A DNA stretch of 64,000 nucleotides, from contig NZ_CP075185.1 in the NCBI RefSeq assembly GCF_020510685.1, positions 2,604,001-2,668,000 on the forward strand, written 5' to 3'. A program made the position numbers and the translations under genes. Below the pieces are notes generated by a model, which saw only the letters and a program-made list of their open reading frames with translations, searched no databases and had not been told where the DNA came from. This stretch comes from Dechloromonas denitrificans. GTDB lineage: Bacteria; Pseudomonadota; Gammaproteobacteria; Burkholderiales; Rhodocyclaceae. The stretch's first letter is position 1. Each line of letters opens with the position of its first letter. Below, piece by piece: positions 60,155-64,000 of this stretch.

Positions 60155-60171
60155 TGCGGCACAGTGCCGCA
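60155..60171. terminator. Perfect hairpin TGCGGCA-CAG-TGCCGCA
   Basis: A 7-bp perfect stem with a 3-base loop immediately beyond the stop of the zinc-ribbon gene (minus strand). It has no T-run, but location and GC content fit a transcript 3' end. Confidence 0.45.
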
Positions 60172-60190
60172 GCCGCCAGCCCTCGGCCGT

Positions 60191-61240
60191 TCAGGCCTCG
60201 CCCTTGTCGCGCGCCGGCGCGCCACAGGCATGGCAGAAGCGGGCGAAGGCACTCTTGCGCTCCTGGCACTGGGCGCAATGGTCGAACAGGCAGATGCCGC
60301 AATGCGGGCAATAGTCGATCGCGGTGTTGGCCAGATCGACCGACCGCTCGCAGCCCGGGCAAACCTTCTTGGCCAGCCGGGCGAGCGCCGTGTCGTAGCT
60401 CAGTTCCTTGCGTCGTTCGACATCGGGCATGGCCTCGGCCAGCTTCTGCTTTTCCAGGTAGCGGTTCAGCGAAACGATGGCCTGCCGGCCGACCAGCACG
60501 GTGATCACGATGCCGACGACGTAGCGGACATAGCCGCCGTAACTCGGCAGATAAGGCACCAGTTCGACAAAGAAGGCGAACAGCGCAAAGTAGATGAAGC
60601 CCCAGACAAACGGCCAGTAGGTGCTCTTCCGCTTCCTCGCGAACAACCAGCCGGCGATGCCGAGCAGCGGCAGGGTCAGCGTCAGGCGGTAAAGAAAGAC
60701 CCGCAGTTCCTGGCTGCGCAGTTCGCTCGTCAGCTTTTCGCCAGCCGCCCGCTCTAGTTCGCGCAGCCGGGTCTGGGCGTGGGCCTCGGCCTGCTGCGCA
60801 TCGAGCAGGATTTGCTGTTCGGCCTCGACCCTGGCCAGCGACTTGCGCTCGGCCGCTTTCAGGCCGTCGAGTTCCTGAGTGCGGGCGATCAGTTCCGGGT
60901 CCTGATCGGCCTGCTTGGTGGCATGCCGGGTGGCCAACCAGTTGCTGAAGGTGTCACGCGCCGTCGCCGAATTGGCCCGCGCGGCATTGAGCTTCAGGCG
61001 GCTCTGATCGAGGTTTTCCTGGGCATCCTGGCGGGTTTTCTGCGTTTGCCGGATGACCGCCCGCGTCTGCTCGGCAAGCGGCTTGTCGATGAAATCTTCC
61101 AGCGTGTAGCGGTGTTCGACCTGCGGCAGGTTCTGCACGATCGTCCCGCCCAGCCCGATCAGGAAGCTGGCGAAGACGATGGCGACAAGCCACAGACCGA
61201 AGCGGAACCATTTTTCCGAAAGACGCAACGCCTTGCTCAT
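60191..61240 (-). CDS. Membrane protein with coiled coil and C-terminal double zinc ribbon
   Basis: 349 aa, ATG 61240 (overlaps the DUF808 gene stop as ATGA). Layout: N-terminal membrane segment (about 14-36), periplasmic or cytoplasmic coiled coil (about 60-175, rich in Lys/Glu/Arg/Gln), three more membrane helices (about 180-250), then a cytoplasmic tail with zinc-ribbon cysteines: [24 protein letters not shown] and FCHACGAP. I do not recognise a named family; it resembles serine endopeptidase-free zinc-ribbon membrane proteins. The function is unknown. It is cotranscribed with the DUF808 protein. Confidence 0.8.
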   Translation of the reverse strand: MSKALRLSEKWFRFGLWLVAIVFASFLIGLGGTIVQNLPQVEHRYTLEDFIDKPLAEQTRAVIRQTQKTRQDAQENLDQSRLKLNAARANSATARDTFSNWLATRHATKQADQDPELIARTQELDGLKAAERKSLARVEAEQQILLDAQQAEAHAQTRLRELERAAGEKLTSELRSQELRVFLYRLTLTLPLLGIAGWLFARKRKSTYWPFVWGFIYFALFAFFVELVPYLPSYGGYVRYVVGIVITVLVGRQAIVSLNRYLEKQKLAEAMPDVERRKELSYDTALARLAKKVCPGCERSVDLANTAIDYCPHCGICLFDHCAQCQERKSAFARFCHACGAPARDKGEA

Positions 61241-62160
61241 GACTTACCCCCTTTGAAGACCGCGACGGCCCGGGCAACGCCCTTGACCAACAGCAGCGCC
61301 AGAGCGCCGCCAACCATGCCGACCGCGACGTCGAGCGCCAGCCCGATGACGCCACCCAGCAGGCCAGCCGCTGCGGCGATCTGCTCGATGCCGTGATGGA
61401 CCGGCGGAATGCCGTGCGCCAGGATGCCGCCGCCGACCATGAACATCGCCACCGTGCCGATCACCGTCAGCGCCTTCATCAGCTGCGGCGCGGCAAGCAG
61501 CAGGCCCTTGCCGACGGTTCGCGCCAGCCCGTTGCCCTTTTCCAGCAAATACAGCCCGAGGTCGTCCATCTTGACGATGCCGGCGACGATGCCATAAACC
61601 CCGACGGTCATGATCAGGCCGATGCCGGCCAGCACCGTCACCTGCGATGCGAATGGTTGGCCGGCCACGGTGCCCAGCGCAATGACGATGATTTCCGCCG
61701 AGAGCACGAAGTCAGTGCGGATGGCGCCCTTGATCTTGTCGGCCTCGAAGGCCGCCATATCGACATTTTCATCGGCCAGTGCGGCGACTTCGGCGGCATG
61801 CGCCGCAGCATCCTCAGCGGCGCCGTGCAGCCATTTGTGCGCCAGTTTCTCGACGCCTTCCAAGCACAGGTAGAAGCCACCGAGCATCAGCAGCGGCGTC
61901 ACCGCCCACGGAATGAAGGCGCTGATCGCCAGCGCCGACGGCACCAGGATTAGCTTGTTCTTCAGCGAACCGACGGCGACCGCCCAGACCACCGGCAATT
62001 CGCGCTCGGCCCGGACGCCGGAGACCTGCTGGGCATTCAGGGCCAGGTCGTCGCCCAGCACGCCGGCGGTCTTCTTGGCGGCAACCTTGGTCATCAGGGC
62101 CACGTCGTCGAGGATGGTCGCGATATCATCGATCAGGGCGAGCAGGCTGGCTCCGGCCAT
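61237..62160 (-). CDS. DUF808 family membrane protein (YedI-like)
   Basis: 307 aa from ATG 62160; the frame extends to 62607 but only over a shadow of the opposite-strand gene. Start [48 protein letters not shown] is the signature of the family. Seven to eight hydrophobic helices follow ([47 protein letters not shown], and four more to the C-terminus). The function of the family is not established. It is coupled to the zinc-ribbon gene. Confidence 0.9.
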   Translation of the reverse strand: MAGASLLALIDDIATILDDVALMTKVAAKKTAGVLGDDLALNAQQVSGVRAERELPVVWAVAVGSLKNKLILVPSALAISAFIPWAVTPLLMLGGFYLCLEGVEKLAHKWLHGAAEDAAAHAAEVAALADENVDMAAFEADKIKGAIRTDFVLSAEIIVIALGTVAGQPFASQVTVLAGIGLIMTVGVYGIVAGIVKMDDLGLYLLEKGNGLARTVGKGLLLAAPQLMKALTVIGTVAMFMVGGGILAHGIPPVHHGIEQIAAAAGLLGGVIGLALDVAVGMVGGALALLLVKGVARAVAVFKGGKS

Positions 62161-62310
62161 TGGCGGTTTCCATTTCGAATAAAAACGCCATTCTAATTTG
62201 TCCGCGGGCGATCCGGCAGGACTTGCCGCCGGGCCAGGCGACGCATCTGCTATCCTGTTTGAATACGCCCGCCCGCGCAACGCGCCCGCCCCTCCGGAGT
62301 TTGCCCCTTG

Positions 62311-62718
62311 ATGAACAGCTTTTCCCCGCTCGGCCACGAATGGACGACATTGCAGAACAACCACGAGCAGTACGAAAAAAGCAGCCTGTTGATCAAGCTG
62401 ACCGCCACCGTGCTCTGCGCGCTGGCCCTGGCCGAAGGCATCACCGTCGTCCTGATCGGCCCGACGCTGTTCGTCTTCTGGCTGATGGAGGGCATCCTGC
62501 GGACCAGCCAGTCGCGCCTCGGCGACCGCCTGCTGCACATCGAAGCGCTGCTCCGGCAAGACCCGCCAGCGCCGGGCGCGGCCTATCAACTGCATAGCGA
62601 ATGGCAAGCCGGTCGGCCGGGAAGTCTCGGCCTGATCGGCGAATATCTGAGCAATGCGGCCAGACCGACCGTCGCGTTCCCGTATGCCCTGTTGCTGATT
62701 GGAGGACTGCTTCTATGA
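62311..62718 (+). CDS. Small integral membrane protein of unknown function
   Basis: 135 aa, ATG 62311 (a TTG one codon earlier is possible; GGAG lies 11 bases upstream). It has two to three hydrophobic segments: [35 protein letters not shown] (about 30-64) and the C-terminal [17 protein letters not shown]. Between them lies a polar region (about 65-118). I do not recognise the family. It overlaps the next gene by four bases (ATGA), so its product may be functionally linked to the secreted esterase. Confidence 0.75.
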   Translation: MNSFSPLGHEWTTLQNNHEQYEKSSLLIKLTATVLCALALAEGITVVLIGPTLFVFWLMEGILRTSQSRLGDRLLHIEALLRQDPPAPGAAYQLHSEWQAGRPGSLGLIGEYLSNAARPTVAFPYALLLIGGLLL

Positions 62719-63770
62719 CTATCCATTCCCATCCGGCGCCCGCCTTCGCCCTTGCGCTGCTGCTTCTGGCCAGCAGCGTTGCCGCCGCCCCGCCACTTCC
62801 CGGGCTGGCCGCCAACACCTCGGAGGTGACCGTTTCCGGGATTTCTTCCGGCGCCTACATGGCGGTGCAGTTTCAGGTCGCCTATTCGAGCCTGGTGCGC
62901 GGCGCCGGCATTCTTGCCGGCGGTCCCTATTACTGCGCCAAAGACTCGGTCAACCGGGCGCTCGGCAACTGCATGGAACCGGTCGGCAAGGAAGCGCCGC
63001 CAAGCGCCGATGAAACACTGAAGACCATCCGGCAACTGGCCGAGTCGGGCAAGATCGATCCGCTCAAGGATCTGCGCGACGACCGGGTCTGGCTGCTCGC
63101 CGGCGGCCAGGACAAGACGGTGGACGCGGTGGTGATGGATTCCCTCGCCGCCTTCTACCGCACCACGCTGCCCGAGTCGGCAATCCGCTACGTCAAGCTG
63201 CCGGATGCCGGCCACGCGATGATTTCGGTCGCCGACCCCAAGGCCAATGCCTGCGATACTTCCAAGCCGCCGTTCATCAACCGTTGCCAGGATTTCGATG
63301 CCGCCGGCCAGTTGCTGACCCATCTGCTCGGCCCGCTGCAACCGGCCGCCGCGCCGCCGGCCGGCGAAATCATTGCCTTCGATCAGGCGCCCTTCATCAA
63401 GGGCCTGCCGATCGATGCCAGCCTCGCCAAGGAAGGTTACGCCTTCGTCCCGACCAGCTGTCGCGGCGGCGGCTGCCGCGTCCATGTGGCGTTCCACGGC
63501 TGCCGCCAGAGTGCCGGCGAAATCGGCCGACGCTTCGTCGAAGGCGCCGGTTACAACGGCTGGGCCGCCAGCAATCGCCTGATCGTGCTCTATCCGCAAA
63601 CCACGACGCGCAACGGCTTCGCCTTCTGGTCCTTTAAGTGGCTGCTCAACCCGAAAGGCTGCTGGGACTGGTGGGGTTATTCCGGCAGCGATTACCACAC
63701 CCGCGACGGCCTCCAGATGCACGCCGTACGCGCCATGATCGATGGCCTGGGCGCACCGGCCAAACCCTAA
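62715..63770 (+). CDS. Secreted PHB depolymerase-family esterase
   Basis: 351 aa from ATG 62715, with GGAGGA upstream and ATGA overlap; the longer frame to 62601 is a shadow of the small membrane protein gene. A signal peptide (cleavage near SSVAAA, residue 25) is followed by an alpha/beta hydrolase domain with nucleophile motif GISSGAYMAVQF (about 41-52), acid region LLAGGQDKTVDAVV, GHAM (His), and a second part with CRVHVAFHGCRQSAGEIG and LYPQTTTRN. The lipase-box Ser and length fit extracellular or periplasmic PHB depolymerase/esterases (possible substrates: poly-hydroxybutyrate or aryl esters). Cysteines suggest disulfides. Confidence 0.88.
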   Translation: MTIHSHPAPAFALALLLLASSVAAAPPLPGLAANTSEVTVSGISSGAYMAVQFQVAYSSLVRGAGILAGGPYYCAKDSVNRALGNCMEPVGKEAPPSADETLKTIRQLAESGKIDPLKDLRDDRVWLLAGGQDKTVDAVVMDSLAAFYRTTLPESAIRYVKLPDAGHAMISVADPKANACDTSKPPFINRCQDFDAAGQLLTHLLGPLQPAAAPPAGEIIAFDQAPFIKGLPIDASLAKEGYAFVPTSCRGGGCRVHVAFHGCRQSAGEIGRRFVEGAGYNGWAASNRLIVLYPQTTTRNGFAFWSFKWLLNPKGCWDWWGYSGSDYHTRDGLQMHAVRAMIDGLGAPAKP

Positions 63771-63815
63771 ACCGGCCCGCCCCACACCGCCCGCCCGCGC
63801 ACCCTGGCCTCGGGT

Positions 63816-63821
63816 TAGAAT
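63816..63821 (+). promoter_or_regulatory. -10-like box upstream of parE
   Basis: TAGAAT (5/6 consensus) lies 54 bases before the parE ATG; no clear -35 box. Weak call. Confidence 0.3.
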
Positions 63822-63875
63822 TCGGCCCGCTCCGCGTGTCGCGGCCCCCTGCCCTTTTGTCCAGATTTGAAGCAC

Positions 63876-64000
63876 ATGTCCGACTACTCAGCCTCCTCCA
63901 TCCGCGTCCTGAAAGACCTTGAACCCGTCAAGGAACGTCCTGGCATGTACACCAGGACAACCTGTCCGACCCACATCATTCAGGAAGTCATCGACAATGC
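63876..64000 (+). CDS. parE: DNA topoisomerase IV subunit B (partial, N-terminus only)
   Basis: The first 41 codons are in the window, from ATG 63876 to the right edge. They read MSDYSASSIRVLKDLEPVKERPGMY followed by TTCPTHIIQEVIDNA. The LEPVxxRPGMY and QEVIDN motifs of the GHKL ATPase domain are those of type II topoisomerase B subunits, and the TRTTCPTH variant fits ParE better than GyrB. The enzyme decatenates daughter chromosomes. It is transcribed in the same direction as the esterase, 105 bases downstream; that gap has the -10-like box noted and nothing else. Confidence 0.85.
   Translation, partial: MSDYSASSIRVLKDLEPVKERPGMYTRTTCPTHIIQEVIDN

Noticed and set aside
60054..60190. Cobalamin riboswitch or Fur box upstream of the TonB receptor
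   Set aside because: The gap is too short for a cobalamin riboswitch, and no sequence resembling the Fur consensus was found.
62601..62714. N-terminal extension of the esterase gene to 62601
   Set aside because: It lies inside the small membrane protein gene in another frame; ATG 62715 gives a proper signal peptide and ribosome site.

Overview
The window looks like a chromosome segment of a betaproteobacterium of the Rhodocyclales (Dechloromonas/Azonexus-like). The reasons are a high overall GC, an almost complete exosortase A (XrtA/PEP-CTERM) exopolysaccharide gene set in the order typical of that group, and housekeeping neighbours such as yajD, yjbQ and parE. The taxonomic call is an inference; no rRNA or marker gene is complete here. 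No tRNA, rRNA, CRISPR array, insertion sequence or prophage was seen, and no gene-free stretch exceeds about 220 bases.

Layout. (1) 1-1686, minus strand: a ThiF/E1-like adenylyltransferase followed by a nitroreductase that runs off the left edge. (2) 1761-4217: two tandem FtsX/MacB-type ABC permeases with no ATPase in sight. (3) 4348-21559, plus strand: the conserved XrtA polysaccharide core, comprising lipoprotein export porin, chain-length protein, BY-kinase, outer-membrane beta-barrel protein, AAA ATPase, wecB, polysaccharide deacetylase, FemAB-like protein, glycosyltransferases, exosortase A fused to EpsI, and an amidotransferase. Many of these genes overlap by ATGA junctions. (4) 21556-27049, plus strand: a more AT-rich accessory part with a PaaK-like ligase, the XrtA O-ligase/polymerase-like protein, a secreted TPR protein, a GT-A-like protein and a second deacetylase. 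(5) 27102-43677, minus strand: a glycan-variation island with flippase, GT2, FkbM and class I methyltransferases, an Asn-synthetase-like enzyme lacking its glutaminase cysteine, a large Wzy/ligase, a GT4, two GNAT/Fem-like proteins (one a double-domain protein), a DegT-like PLP enzyme, and the conserved XrtA hydrolase pair and acyl carrier protein. (6) 43816-47955: two paralogous ATP-grasp enzymes flanking and pointing towards an unusual MurF-like/peptidyl-tRNA-hydrolase fusion. (7) 48124-53269, plus strand: acyl-CoA ligase, glycosyltransferase, UDP-glucuronate decarboxylase and PLP decarboxylase of the XrtA system. (8) 53298-64000: ordinary chromosome, with a SEC-C protein, radical SAM protein, thioesterase, HNH nuclease, YjbQ, a PepSY plus TonB receptor pair, a zinc-ribbon membrane protein, DUF808, a secreted esterase/PHB depolymerase and the start of parE.

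How it fits together. Regions 3 to 7 read as one locus for synthesis, polymerisation and export of a surface polysaccharide and for exosortase-dependent processing of PEP-CTERM proteins; no PEP-CTERM substrate is encoded in the window. WecB (ManNAc), UXS (UDP-xylose) and the deacetylases supply or modify sugars. The flippase and Wzy-like proteins move and polymerise units. The export lipoprotein, chain-length protein and BY-kinase form the export machine.

The most interesting part is the set of amide- or peptide-bond-forming enzymes in regions 5 to 7: two ATP-grasps, MurF-Pth, Fem/GNAT proteins, two Asn-synthetase-type enzymes, ACP, acyl-CoA ligase and PLP decarboxylase. Together they suggest that amino-acid or amine decorations are attached to the glycan or to a carrier. 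That is a hypothesis from gene content only.
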